NCBI GenBank assembly: GCA_029248915.1
Contig: JAQWIK010000100.1
Location: 1-61,078, forward strand
DNA from: Paracoccaceae bacterium
GTDB lineage: Bacteria; Pseudomonadota; Alphaproteobacteria; Rhodobacterales; Rhodobacteraceae
DNA length: 61,078 nt
Direction: 5' to 3'
Part shown: one piece after another, positions 26,621 to 35,920 of the stretch
Layout: every line of letters starts with the position of its first letter
How positions within the stretch are numbered: position 1 is the stretch's first letter
Notes under the pieces: model-generated
The model's input: only the letters and a program-made list of their open reading frames with translations
What the model was told of the DNA's origin: nothing
Database searches by the model: none
Translations under genes and position numbers: made by a program

Positions 26621-27643
26621 TTGAGTCGCTTAGAAAACCGTACTTTGACCCTCAGAGATGTATCGGAAGCTTCTGGAGTATCTGAGATGACAGTAAGCCG
26701 CGTGCTTCGAGGTCGCGGTGACGTTTCTCAAAGCACACGGGAAAAAGTCCTACATGCAGCAAAAGCACTTGGATACGTTCCTAATAAAATTGCTGGCGCC
26801 CTGGCAAGCCAAAGAGTAAATCTAGTTGCAGTAATAATCCCTTCGATGTCTAATATGGTCTTTCCAGAGGTTTTAACTGGTATAAATTCAATTTTAGAAA
26901 ATACCGAATTGCAGGCAGTAGTTGGAGTGACAGACTACCTGCCAGAAAAAGAAGAAAAAGTTCTTTATCAAATGTTATCCTGGCGACCCTCGGGAATTAT
27001 AATCGCTGGCCTAGAGCATTCAGATGCCTCAATAGCTATGCTAAACAGTACTAATATACCTGTTGTAGAAATAATGGATATAGATGGAGATCCAATAGAT
27101 TCAGCAGTCGGTATTTCCCATAAACGTGCAGGTCGACATATGGCAAAAGCGATATTGGAGGCTGGTTACAGAAAAATAGGGTTTTTAGGAACAAAAATGC
27201 CGTTAGATCATCGCGCAAGGAAACGTTTTGAGGGTTTTACTGAAGCTTTGGCAAAAGAGAATATAGAAATTTCTGATCAAGAGTTTTATTCTGGAAGTTC
27301 CGCCCTAGCTAAAGGGGGTCAAATGACCCAGGAAATACTTAAAAGAACACCAGATTTGGATTTTTTATATTATTCAAATGACATGATTGGAGCAGGTGGA
27401 TTACTATCGCTTCTTAAAAATGAGAAAAGCATACCTGATGAAATTGGTTTAGCAGGGTTTAACGGAGTCGAACTACTGGACGGATTACCAATGAAGCTTG
27501 CAACGATGGATGCGTGTAGATACGAAATTGGCAAAATAGCCGCGGAAATCATTTCGAATAGAGTCGCAGGTCACAAAGAATATTATGAAAAAATAACGTC
27601 TCTTAAGCCCAAACTTAATTTAGGTGACACACTTAGATCTTAA
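26621..27643 (+). CDS. LacI-family transcriptional regulator (GntR/gluconate-repressor-like)
   Basis: Regulator of 340 aa with an N-terminal LacI helix-turn-helix (LTLRDVSEASGVSEMTVSRVL) and hinge helix NKIAGALASQRV, followed by a periplasmic-binding-protein-like effector domain. It resembles the gluconate-repressor branch, but the ligand is not determined. Start is TTG at 26621 with AAGGGG 8 bases upstream. No sugar genes are adjacent. A LacI-type operator is present upstream of pyk (44765-44784), a possible target. Confidence 0.9.
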   Translation: MSRLENRTLTLRDVSEASGVSEMTVSRVLRGRGDVSQSTREKVLHAAKALGYVPNKIAGALASQRVNLVAVIIPSMSNMVFPEVLTGINSILENTELQAVVGVTDYLPEKEEKVLYQMLSWRPSGIIIAGLEHSDASIAMLNSTNIPVVEIMDIDGDPIDSAVGISHKRAGRHMAKAILEAGYRKIGFLGTKMPLDHRARKRFEGFTEALAKENIEISDQEFYSGSSALAKGGQMTQEILKRTPDLDFLYYSNDMIGAGGLLSLLKNEKSIPDEIGLAGFNGVELLDGLPMKLATMDACRYEIGKIAAEIISNRVAGHKEYYEKITSLKPKLNLGDTLRS

Positions 27644-27646
27644 AGG

Positions 27647-27811
27647 CTACCTAGACAGCCTAAAAATTTCTTCCTTCAAGCGCAGTTTTTCTTTTTTAAG
27701 CTGCGAAATATACAACTCATCAGAAACCAGCGATTTATGGGCTTGTTCCACTTCACTCGAAAGCTTGTCATGCTTTTGTTTTAGAATTTGGATATGCGAT
27801 ATTATGCTCAT
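27647..27811 (-). CDS. DUF465 (YdcH-family) small coiled-coil protein
   Basis: Protein of 54 aa, all helical and charged: MSIISHIQILKQKHDKLSSE, then a second helix ending KLRLKEEIFRL, the standard DUF465 pattern. The function of the family is not established. The ATG at 27811 is preceded by GAGGAG about 9 bases upstream; the frame is open 11 codons further, without support. It ends 3 bases from the convergent LacI-type gene. Confidence 0.9.
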   Translation of the reverse strand: MSIISHIQILKQKHDKLSSEVEQAHKSLVSDELYISQLKKEKLRLKEEIFRLSR

Positions 27812-27923
27812 TTTTATTTCTCCTCTCGCCACCAATATTAACACTTGAGCATATTTTTATTTTTATGTCACTGGATTTGGATCACATTCGGCCAATTTCC
27901 GCCACTGGTCTCTAAAAGAACCT

Positions 27924-28673
27924 TTATAAATCCCAGTTTTTCAAGCTTGCGCCGTGTCTGAGCACTTGGTCGATTTCAGGATTGTACTTTTCGACGGAAT
28001 TATTCTTTGATGGGTATAAAATTATAGGTGACGAGATTATAAAACCCGCTCTCCCATTTTTTTTTGCATGCAAAATTGTAAGTTTAGCATTATTATCTTT
28101 TCGTGAAATAATGGGAGTTATTACCAAGCTACCTAAACTTTTTGGCATATAGCTAAACATTTCCAGTAATCGGTCAGATCTAACTATAAAATGTACAAAA
28201 CCTTTTGGCTTTACACGCTTTGCAGCAACTTTTAACCATTCTGCTATGGGGCAAGTATCTGCAAGTGATTTTTCTTTAGATAAGTTTATACCTCTTACCG
28301 AAAATTTTCTATCAAAGTAAGGTGGGTTCGCTATTACGTGATCAAAACTTTTGCTAGTAATATTCGATGATAAATCTAAAATATCAGAACATTCTAGTTT
28401 TAAATCTATTCCATTTTCTTTGGAGTTTAAATCGGCCAATTCAGCATGAACTTTTTGGATTTCGACCCCATATAGTTCAACATTTTTAACTCTATAACCA
28501 ATTGCGAAACTAGCCGTCCCCACACCACAACCAAGATCCAAAACATTTTGACCTTCACTAATATTTACTGATGCAGCCAATAGTATTGGATCTATACCTG
28601 CCCTGTATCCCTTTTTAGGTTGCCATATCTTAATGCCACCTCCTAAAAAACTATCCTTAGTAAACTCGGTCAC
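27924..28673 (-). CDS. TrmN6-like tRNA (adenine-N6) methyltransferase
   Basis: SAM-dependent methyltransferase of 249 aa with motif I VLDLGCGVGTAS and catalytic NPPY (IANPPYFDR), the small-domain MTS type. The N-terminal segment FLGGGIKIWQPKKGYRAGIDPILLA is typical of the family acting on A37 of tRNA1(Val) (TrmN6/YfiC). The precise target in alphaproteobacteria is inferred. It follows the DUF2007 gene by one base. Confidence 0.86.
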   Translation of the reverse strand: MTEFTKDSFLGGGIKIWQPKKGYRAGIDPILLAASVNISEGQNVLDLGCGVGTASFAIGYRVKNVELYGVEIQKVHAELADLNSKENGIDLKLECSDILDLSSNITSKSFDHVIANPPYFDRKFSVRGINLSKEKSLADTCPIAEWLKVAAKRVKPKGFVHFIVRSDRLLEMFSYMPKSLGSLVITPIISRKDNNAKLTILHAKKNGRAGFIISSPIILYPSKNNSVEKYNPEIDQVLRHGASLKNWDL

Positions 28674-28674
28674 A

Positions 28675-28893
28675 TTACATACTTTTTAAATCTAAACCAA
28701 AATCCGTCAACAGTTCAAAAGCCAAGTCATAATCTTTCACCAATACCATCAATCGTCTTGGCAATATGCCAATTGACCCTTCTAATACACTGATATTCAC
28801 ATCTAGTGCAAAGGATACTATATCATTTGAGTTCAGGATGGTTTCGGCGTATACAAATTTCGTTATATCATTTGTGCTAAATAATTCTTTCAT
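28675..28893 (-). CDS. DUF2007 domain protein
   Basis: Protein of 72 aa matching the DUF2007 pattern: MKELFSTNDITKFVYAETIL at the start, then VSVLEGSIGILPRR-like core (here ISVLEGSIGILPRRLMVLV) and a terminal helix. The function is unknown; the family is sometimes described as signal-transducing. It is paired with the TrmN6-like gene and divergent from the polyprenyl synthase gene. Confidence 0.88.
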   Translation of the reverse strand: MKELFSTNDITKFVYAETILNSNDIVSFALDVNISVLEGSIGILPRRLMVLVKDYDLAFELLTDFGLDLKSM

Positions 28894-28948
28894 ATTAAAA
28901 CTTTATGAGCTGGCGCCATGTATGTCGAGAAAAGATAAGGTCTAATCA

Positions 28949-29944
28949 GTGTTGGATAAAAAAACACAACCAGATGAAAAGCTAGCTAAAATTGTTGAGT
29001 TAGAAATGCTACGTGTAAATGAAATTATTCGTGAGCGAATGGCTTCTGAAAACGCACCCCGAATCCCAGAAGTAACCTCCCATTTAATCAGTGCTGGAGG
29101 TAAAAGATTAAGACCAATGCTGACGTTAGCTGCCGCGCGTATGTTTGATTATGATGGTGACGAGCATTTAAAATTAGCAGCGACCGTAGAATTTATTCAT
29201 ACCGCAACGTTACTTCATGACGACGTTGTAGATGAAAGCTTAAAGCGACGCGGCAGGCCCACAGCAAATTTATTGTGGGACAATAAATCGTCAGTTTTGG
29301 TTGGAGATTATTTGTTCTCACGCTCCTTCCAATTAATGGTAGAAGTTGGTTCATTAACAATTTTAGATATACTAGCTAGTGCTTCAGCCACTATTGCAGA
29401 GGGAGAAGTATTACAACTTACCGTTTCCAAAAATATTAAAACAGACGAGGCCACCTACTTAAAAGTCATTCGAGGCAAAACAGCAGCCTTATTTTCCGCA
29501 GCAACCCAAGTCGGTGGCAAGATAGCTGGAGCCAGCGAAGAGGCTTGTAAAGCGCTCTACGAATATGGTGATGCATTGGGGATAGCCTTCCAAATAATTG
29601 ATGATTTATTAGACGTGGAAGGGAGCTTGCAAAATACAGGAAAAAACAGTGGCGACGATTTCCGAGAACGTAAGGTAACTTTACCGTTTATAAAAGCTAT
29701 TAAAAAATCCACTAATACCGAACTAGAATTTTGGAAAAGAACGATTGAAAAGGGTGATCAAAATGCAGATGATTGGGACAAAGCTCTATTAGTTATGCAA
29801 AAATATGACGTCGTAAGCGATATTCGCAAAGAGGCTGAGACTTGGGTTGATAGAGCTAAACTTGCATTGAAAAAATTACCAGAATCTGAAGTTCAACTTC
29901 TTTTATCTGACCTAGCCGACTATGTGTTAACGAGATCTAAATAG
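28949..29944 (+). CDS. ispB: Polyprenyl (decaprenyl/octaprenyl) diphosphate synthase
   Basis: Trans-prenyl chain elongation enzyme (331 aa) making the ubiquinone side chain. The first aspartate-rich motif is LLHDDVVDES and the second FQIIDDLLDVEG, with GGKRLRPML near the N-terminus. The small residues ahead of the first motif suggest a long-chain product; ten units are usual in Rhodobacterales. Start GTG at 28949 has AAGG about 8 bases before it. It overlaps the end of convergent ispE by 8 bases. Confidence 0.93.
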   Translation: MLDKKTQPDEKLAKIVELEMLRVNEIIRERMASENAPRIPEVTSHLISAGGKRLRPMLTLAAARMFDYDGDEHLKLAATVEFIHTATLLHDDVVDESLKRRGRPTANLLWDNKSSVLVGDYLFSRSFQLMVEVGSLTILDILASASATIAEGEVLQLTVSKNIKTDEATYLKVIRGKTAALFSAATQVGGKIAGASEEACKALYEYGDALGIAFQIIDDLLDVEGSLQNTGKNSGDDFRERKVTLPFIKAIKKSTNTELEFWKRTIEKGDQNADDWDKALLVMQKYDVVSDIRKEAETWVDRAKLALKKLPESEVQLLLSDLADYVLTRSK

Positions 29945-30800
29945 ATATTATTTCAGTAGAAACGGTCCACCACTCTGGCCGTTCTCGGCTAATCATTTTC
30001 ATAGCCAAATCACAGTCGTATTTATTTTCAAAAACTCCAAAGCAGGTAGCACCAGACCCAGACATTGACACCTTCTTGACAGAAATTTGGTTAGAAATAA
30101 GTTGTAAAACTTCTGATATAACTGGTTCAATTAAAAGAGCTGGCTCCATTAAATCGTTTCGCTGCGCACTTAGCCAATTTATCCAATCTTTTTTGGTTCG
30201 AGATAATTTCTCATATTTTGATAGAGGTGAGTTTTGCTTATTTTTAAGCTTTTGAAAAACTACTTGTGTTGAGATCTTTTTTAAAGGGTTTACCAAAAGA
30301 ATAGGAAGTTTTGGGAACGTATTAATTGTTCTTAAAACTTCTCCACAACCTTTCATATGCTGAGTTTTCTGATTAATGCAAACTGGCAAGTCAGATCCAA
30401 TTTTCATCAGATGATCTACTTCTGGTAGATCTATCTTCCACAGTCGGGATAATCCACGGATAGCCGCCGCTGCGTCACTTGACCCTCCACCTAAGCCAGC
30501 ACTAGGAGGTAGTTTTTTAGTTAAAGTTATGTGGGCACCAGCTGTAATGTTATTTAGACTTCTTAATAATTCTGCCGCCATCAAAATTAAATTAGACCTA
30601 TCTAATGGTATTTGATCGGCAAAATCACCTTTAACAGTGAGCTCAAGCCTCTCACTTTTTTCAAAAGATAAATAGTCAGAAAATTCTGTAAATCCCACAA
30701 TCGAATCTAGCAAATGAAAACCGTTTGGCTTTTGGCCTACTACCTGCAGACATAGATTTACTTTTGCACAGGCTTTTTCTTCAAAAATTATTTCACTAAT
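29937..30800 (-). CDS. ispE: 4-diphosphocytidyl-2-C-methyl-D-erythritol kinase IspE, apparent ATT start
   Basis: GHMP kinase of the MEP isoprenoid pathway. The ATP-binding motif is PPSAGLGGGSSDAAA and the C-terminal GHMP motif is KVSMSGSGATCFGVF. A TTG at 30713 would remove the conserved N-terminal strand; reading upstream in frame gives EEKACAKVNLCLQVVGQ and KPNGFHLLDSIV, the normal family start. No ATG, GTG or TTG exists between that region and the in-frame stop at 30813-30815. An ATT at 30798-30800 lies 8 bases after AGGAG (30809-30813) and would give a 287-aa protein beginning (M)SEIIFEEKA. The adjacent ATT at 30801-30803 is an alternative. The start overlaps the TPR gene. Confidence 0.85.
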   Translation of the reverse strand: MSEIIFEEKACAKVNLCLQVVGQKPNGFHLLDSIVGFTEFSDYLSFEKSERLELTVKGDFADQIPLDRSNLILMAAELLRSLNNITAGAHITLTKKLPPSAGLGGGSSDAAAAIRGLSRLWKIDLPEVDHLMKIGSDLPVCINQKTQHMKGCGEVLRTINTFPKLPILLVNPLKKISTQVVFQKLKNKQNSPLSKYEKLSRTKKDWINWLSAQRNDLMEPALLIEPVISEVLQLISNQISVKKVSMSGSGATCFGVFENKYDCDLAMKMISRERPEWWTVSTEIISI

Positions 30801-32467
30801 AATCCAGTCTCCTTAGACTCATCGATAAGCACTTGAGTAAGGCCAACTTTCAATTTCTTTTTTATTCGTTGTATCTCCTCTTCTTCCGGGTCAAAGGACA
30901 ACGCTCGTCTCCACTGAAACTCAGCCTCAGTTTTTCTTCCTACCATCCAATAAACATCGCCTAAATGATCATTTACTATTGGATCTATAGGCATTAATTC
31001 AGCAGCTTTTTCTAAATTTGGAACAGCCTTTTCATATTCGCCTAGCTTATAATAACCCCAGCCAAGACTATCGACAATATAACCACTGTCCGGACTTTCC
31101 TTTACAGCCCTTTCAATCATATCCAAAGCTTCATCCAATTTAGTGTTTTTTTCAATTAATGAATATCCCAGATAATTCAAAACTTGTGGCTGAGTGGGAT
31201 TAAGTGAAAGCGCTTTTCGGAAATCTTTTTCAGCTAAGCCCCAAAGATTTAAACGTTCACGTGTTATTCCCCTAACATAATATAAAAACCAACCAGCTTC
31301 TCCCTTGGCCTGATATAGCTTTATTGCTTCCTTATAAGCAACTTCGGCTCTATCGTAGGCCTCTAGGCGCCTATAGTGGTTTCCCAGTATACTAAAACCA
31401 TTGGGTGAATTTGGAAACTGGCGCGTCAACGCAGCCAAAACTTCAACCGCTGCCTCCTCTTTGCCTGATGAACGTAACGCTTCAGCTCTTCCTAATTCTG
31501 AAGCAAAATATTGTGGTTGACTGTTGGAAAGTTTTTCATGTTCTTTTATTGCTAAATTATACTGTTCTAACTCCACAAGCAAATCTGCAGTCATCAATAT
31601 TGAGTCAATATGATTTGCATCTAAATACTCTGCCAGCCTTGAATAAATAAGCGTAAACGTTGGATCTGCCTCCTTTCGAATTAAATTCGCAATAGAATGA
31701 AAGACATCCGCTACTGCTATATTTATATTGGAAAATGAGGTTTTGGGATAAACTTTTTCATTAGTCGCATTTAAAAAAAGCTCTTCAATTTCAGGATCAA
31801 ATGTAGGCCCAAACCATTTTTCGAGTAAACTCTGTGCTTCTTTAAATTTGCTTTGAGATAGAAGTATTTTTGTGTGGGAAATGACCGATCGCCTTGTTGG
31901 GTTTTCTTTATCACTGTGAATAAGGTTAAATGTCTTCAAGGCTTGTTCAAATTTTCCTGCTGCAAGTTGAGACATTGCGCGATGGAAATTTACAAATTGT
32001 CCCATACCTTGTACTTTTGCTGTTTTGTCAAAAATTCGATTTGCATTAACGTCATCGTTTAACCCCATAAGTACCCAAGCCGATAAAAGATCCTTTAGTA
32101 TTGGCGTAATTTTACTCGCATCTTTTATAAAACTTAAAAAAGCCTCAGTCCTTCCATCTTTGATCAGTGAGGCTGATAAAATCATTTGGGAGATTTGGCT
32201 TTGGTTACCATTATCTTTATAAACTTCCGCGATGGATATCGCCTTGTCCACCGAGCCCTGAGCGATGAAAGATATCATAAGGCCTTCTAAGAGCTTAGAG
32301 TTGGACGGATCCACACTAACACTTTTAGTTTGGAATTCAGAAGCAGTTACAAAATTATGATCAGAAATAGCCTGTCTACCTGCCAAATAGGCGCCAGACG
32401 ATGCAGAACCTTGCTCAGCAATTGAAACAGCTAAAAATAATACTAATATTTGAAAAATTTTGTTCAT
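30788..32467 (-). CDS. Tetratricopeptide-repeat protein, exported
   Basis: Protein of 559 aa with an N-terminal signal peptide (residues 1-22, hydrophobic core ILVLFLAVSIA) and many TPR units. The clearest are in the last third: YNLAIKEHEKL, AYDRAEVAYKEAIKLY, GLAEKDFRKALSLNPTQPQ, LDEALDMIERAVKESPDS, YEKAVPNLEKAAELMPID and TEAEFQWRRALSFDPEEEE. No cysteine follows the signal peptide, so it is periplasmic rather than a lipoprotein. It probably scaffolds envelope complexes, but no partner is evident. It is placed upstream of ispE and overlaps its start. Confidence 0.9.
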   Translation of the reverse strand: MNKIFQILVLFLAVSIAEQGSASSGAYLAGRQAISDHNFVTASEFQTKSVSVDPSNSKLLEGLMISFIAQGSVDKAISIAEVYKDNGNQSQISQMILSASLIKDGRTEAFLSFIKDASKITPILKDLLSAWVLMGLNDDVNANRIFDKTAKVQGMGQFVNFHRAMSQLAAGKFEQALKTFNLIHSDKENPTRRSVISHTKILLSQSKFKEAQSLLEKWFGPTFDPEIEELFLNATNEKVYPKTSFSNINIAVADVFHSIANLIRKEADPTFTLIYSRLAEYLDANHIDSILMTADLLVELEQYNLAIKEHEKLSNSQPQYFASELGRAEALRSSGKEEAAVEVLAALTRQFPNSPNGFSILGNHYRRLEAYDRAEVAYKEAIKLYQAKGEAGWFLYYVRGITRERLNLWGLAEKDFRKALSLNPTQPQVLNYLGYSLIEKNTKLDEALDMIERAVKESPDSGYIVDSLGWGYYKLGEYEKAVPNLEKAAELMPIDPIVNDHLGDVYWMVGRKTEAEFQWRRALSFDPEEEEIQRIKKKLKVGLTQVLIDESKETGLLVK

Positions 32468-32536
32468 GTTACCGGCTTAAAACTCATAATTGAAATATAA
32501 TCCCTAATAGCTAACTTCAAAAGAATTTCTCGTTAA

Positions 32537-34189
32537 TTACATATTGGGATAATTAGGCCCATCACCACCTTGTGGTGTCATCCAATTAATATTTTGGCTA
32601 GGGTCTTTTATATCACAAGTTTTACAGTGCACACAGTTCTGAAAATTAATCACAAAACGTGCTGTTGCTTCTTCAGTTTGAACAACTTCATAAACCCCAG
32701 CAGGGCAATACCTTTGAGCAGGCTCACTAAATTGAGGAAGGTTTACAGATATTGGAATATCAGGATTGCTAAGTTGCAAATGACACGGCTGATTTTCTTC
32801 ATGATTAGTCATTGCAAAAGAAACATTAGTCAGACGATCAAAGCTTATCGAGCCGTCTGGTTTCGGATATTTTATCTCTTCATGCTTTGCAGCACTTTCA
32901 GTGGCTTCCGCATCAGATTTTCCATGTTTCAAACTACCAAAAAGAGAAAATTTAAACAATGTCTGGAACCACATATCAAATCCACCCAAAATTAGGCCTC
33001 CTAATGGGCCAAACCGAGCATTCAAAGGAGCTACATTGCGAACTTTCTTTAGGTCTTTTCCAACAGCTTTAGTTTTCAAACTTACATCATAATCAGAGAG
33101 AACATCCCCAGATCTATCATCTTTTATTGCATTGTAAACAGATTCAGCCGCCTCAATCCCAGAATGCATGGCGTTGTGATTACCTTTAATTCTTGGAAGA
33201 TTAACTAGTCCAGCAGAACAGCCTAATAAAGCTCCTCCTGGAAAAGCAGTCTTAGGAATTGACTGCAAACCGCCCTTAGTAACTACTCTTGCTCCATACG
33301 CTAAACGCTTGCCACCAGTTAGCAACTTTTTAATTTTTGGATGATGCTTGAACTGCTGAAATTCCATATAAGGCGACAAAAATGGGTTTTTATAATTTAA
33401 ATCCACTATGTAGCCAACGTAAACCTGATTATTATTTAAGTGATATACGAACGAACCACCCGAGCTTTTGAAGCCCAACGGCCAGCCCATTGTATGTGTA
33501 ACCTCGCCTTCATTGTGGAGTTCTGGATCAACTTCCCAAATTTCTTTCATTCCAATTCCAAATTTTGGCACATCACATTCAGAATCTAAATTAAATTTTG
33601 CTATAACTTGTTTTGCCAGTGATCCCCTAGCTCCCTCAGAAAGAAGCACGTACTTTCCATGTAATTCCATTCCTGGTTCATAGGCCTCCCCTATTGAGCC
33701 ATCAGAGTTCTTGCCAAATTCACCTGCAACAACACCTTTTACCTCACCATCATTGCCAAAAACCAGATCCGAGCACGCCATTCCAGGAAAAATTTCCACA
33801 CCCAACTCTTCAGCTTGTTCTGCCATCCACCTACACACATTCCCCATGGAAACTATGTAATTACCGTGATTATTCATCAGAGGTGGCATAAGGAAGTTTG
33901 GCAACCTGATCTGTCCTGCCTCTCCAAGAATATAAAAGTTATCTTCTTTAACAGGAACATCTATTGGAGCACCTTTTTTGTTCCATTCCGGGATTAATTT
34001 ATTCAATCCAGAAGGATCTAAAACCGCACCAGATAGGATATGAGCACCTACTTCTGATCCTTTTTCAAGTACGACAACTTCTAGGTTTGCATCAAGCTGC
34101 TTTAGTCGTATAGCAGCAGAGAGACCAGCAGGACCAGCTCCAACTATAACGACATCATACTCCATAGTTTCTCTAACCACTTCCGACAC
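32537..34189 (-). CDS. Electron transfer flavoprotein-ubiquinone oxidoreductase
   Basis: Membrane-associated flavo-iron-sulfur enzyme (550 aa) passing electrons from ETF (fatty and amino acid oxidation) to ubiquinone. The FAD site VVIVGAGPAGLSAAIRL is at the N-terminus; GAHILSGAVLDP and GGALLGCSAGLVN are typical. The C-terminal [4Fe-4S] domain has CPAGVYEV and NCVHCKTCDIKDPSQNI, and the protein ends GGDGPNYPNM as in homologues. Its neighbours concern ubiquinone supply (polyprenyl synthase, COQ9). Confidence 0.96.
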   Translation of the reverse strand: MSEVVRETMEYDVVIVGAGPAGLSAAIRLKQLDANLEVVVLEKGSEVGAHILSGAVLDPSGLNKLIPEWNKKGAPIDVPVKEDNFYILGEAGQIRLPNFLMPPLMNNHGNYIVSMGNVCRWMAEQAEELGVEIFPGMACSDLVFGNDGEVKGVVAGEFGKNSDGSIGEAYEPGMELHGKYVLLSEGARGSLAKQVIAKFNLDSECDVPKFGIGMKEIWEVDPELHNEGEVTHTMGWPLGFKSSGGSFVYHLNNNQVYVGYIVDLNYKNPFLSPYMEFQQFKHHPKIKKLLTGGKRLAYGARVVTKGGLQSIPKTAFPGGALLGCSAGLVNLPRIKGNHNAMHSGIEAAESVYNAIKDDRSGDVLSDYDVSLKTKAVGKDLKKVRNVAPLNARFGPLGGLILGGFDMWFQTLFKFSLFGSLKHGKSDAEATESAAKHEEIKYPKPDGSISFDRLTNVSFAMTNHEENQPCHLQLSNPDIPISVNLPQFSEPAQRYCPAGVYEVVQTEEATARFVINFQNCVHCKTCDIKDPSQNINWMTPQGGDGPNYPNM

Positions 34190-34409
34190 GCAAACCTCCT
34201 AGTACGCTTAAATCTTATTATTGAAGATAAGTACGCTTTCTCAATACTCAGCGTCAATCATTTCAAGCTAAAAATTAACCCCTTGCGGCATTATTTCCAT
34301 AAAATATGACAATATATTGAATTCAACTCCACAAAGCCTTGCATTAAAACATTTAATTTGCTCATCATAAGGAAAGTAATGATAAATTAGTAACAAAGCC
34401 GGATGCGTT

Positions 34410-34880
34410 ATGGAAAAAATCCCAATGACTAGAGAGGGAAATCTCGTACTCGAAGCAGAACTGAAAAATTTAAAGTCCGTAGAGCGCCCAAATATAATTC
34501 AAGCTATTTCTGAGGCGCGCGAGCATGGAGATTTATCTGAAAACGCTGAGTACCACTCAGCTCGTGAAAAGCATAGCTTTATAGAAGGTAGAGTAAAAGA
34601 AATTGAAGCAATAATATCTTTGGCCGATGTAATAGATCCAACGACCTTGACAGGCGCAATAAAATTTGGAGCAACAGTAACTGTAGTTGATGAGGATACT
34701 GATGAAGAAAAAACTTGGCAAATAGTTGGAGAGCATGAAGCAAAGATTGAAGCTGGGCTTCTAAATATTAAATCACCAATTGCAAGAGCTCTCATCGGAA
34801 AAGATGAAGGGGATAGTGTGGAAGTGAAAACTCCGGGTGGGGAAAAAGCTTACGAAATATTGAAAATTGAATATAAATAG
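34410..34880 (+). CDS. greA: Transcription elongation factor GreA
   Basis: Rescues backtracked RNA polymerase by stimulating transcript cleavage (156 aa). The N-terminal coiled coil holds the acidic tip in the segment EAREHGDLSENAEYHSA; the C-terminal FKBP-like domain includes FGATVTVVDEDT and the end IKSPIARALIGKDEGD. The 220-base gap to the divergent ETF-QO gene must hold both promoters; within it a TAGTACGCTTA motif is partly repeated (AAGTACGCTTT), and I see nothing else there. Confidence 0.96.
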   Translation: MEKIPMTREGNLVLEAELKNLKSVERPNIIQAISEAREHGDLSENAEYHSAREKHSFIEGRVKEIEAIISLADVIDPTTLTGAIKFGATVTVVDEDTDEEKTWQIVGEHEAKIEAGLLNIKSPIARALIGKDEGDSVEVKTPGGEKAYEILKIEYK

Positions 34881-34933
34881 CGATTATTCTTTAAAATGGA
34901 TATGAGATAAACATAAATCTATTTATTTAGAAA

Positions 34934-35920
34934 TTATTGTTCGACTCTTAACAAGATTTTTCCAATATGCTTACTACTTTCCATGAGTAGATGCGCAGAA
35001 GTAACATCCTCTAGTTCAAAGACACTATCTACAACAGGTTTCAGTCTGCCATTACCAAATAATGGCCAGATTTTTTTAGACAATTCTGAGGCTATTTGAG
35101 TTTTTGAAAAGTCAGATTGAGGCCGTAAGGTACTTCCAGTTAAAGTTAAGCGTCTTGTCATTATTTGTGCAAAGTTTAACTCAACTTTTGCTCCATGCAA
35201 AAATGCAATTTGTACTAATCTACCATCATCAACCAAAGCATTAATATTTTTTGCCATATAAGTGCCTCCAACCATGTCTAAGATTAGGTTCACTCCACCA
35301 ATACTTTTTATAACATCTAGGAAATCTTCTTTATTATAATTGATTGCTCTTTTTGCACCAAGCTCTTCGCAAACTAAACATTTTTCGTCACTTCCAGCCG
35401 TAGCATAAACTTCACTTCCAAAAACATTTGCCAACTGAATAGCAGTAGTTCCTATTCCAGATGAACCACCATGAACCAAGAACTTTTCATGTGGCTTCAA
35501 TTCTCCTCTTTGAAACACATTACTCCACACTGTAAAGAAAGTTTCAGGAAGTGCTGCTGCTAGCTTTAAGCTCATACCTTCTGGAATGGGTAAACAATGA
35601 CTGGCCTGCGTCACAGCATATTCTGCATAGCCCCCTCCTGGTAAAAGTGCACACACGTCATCGCCAATTTTCCAGCTAGAAACATTTTGTCCAATTGCAA
35701 ATATTTTACCCGAAGCTTCAAGCCCTGGAAGATCACTCGCTCCAGGAGGTGGTAGGTAAGATCCTGCTCTTTGTAGGACGTCTGGCCGATTAACGCCAGC
35801 ATAAGAAATCTTGATTAAAACCTCATTCCTATTTGGTTTTGGAATGCTCCTTACCACCTGCCTAAGAACATCAGGACCACCGGGCTTCGCAATTTCAATT
35901 GCCCTCATCCCATTCATCAT
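34934..35920 (-). CDS. NAD(P)H quinone oxidoreductase, zinc-independent MDR family
   Basis: Medium-chain reductase of 328 aa of the quinone oxidoreductase (Qor/PIG3) type. The N-terminal GroES-like domain includes AGVNRPDVLQRAGSYLPPPGA, and the Rossmann domain has HGGSSGIGTTAIQLA for NADPH binding. The zinc ligands of alcohol dehydrogenases are missing. The ATG at 35920 overlaps the stop codon of the COQ9 gene by one base, indicating coupling and suggesting a quinone-related role. Confidence 0.9.
   Translation of the reverse strand: MMNGMRAIEIAKPGGPDVLRQVVRSIPKPNRNEVLIKISYAGVNRPDVLQRAGSYLPPPGASDLPGLEASGKIFAIGQNVSSWKIGDDVCALLPGGGYAEYAVTQASHCLPIPEGMSLKLAAALPETFFTVWSNVFQRGELKPHEKFLVHGGSSGIGTTAIQLANVFGSEVYATAGSDEKCLVCEELGAKRAINYNKEDFLDVIKSIGGVNLILDMVGGTYMAKNINALVDDGRLVQIAFLHGAKVELNFAQIMTRRLTLTGSTLRPQSDFSKTQIASELSKKIWPLFGNGRLKPVVDSVFELEDVTSAHLLMESSKHIGKILLRVEQ

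Noticed and set aside
30711-30713. TTG start for ispE
   Set aside because: It would remove the conserved N-terminal KVNLCLQV strand needed for the GHMP kinase fold.
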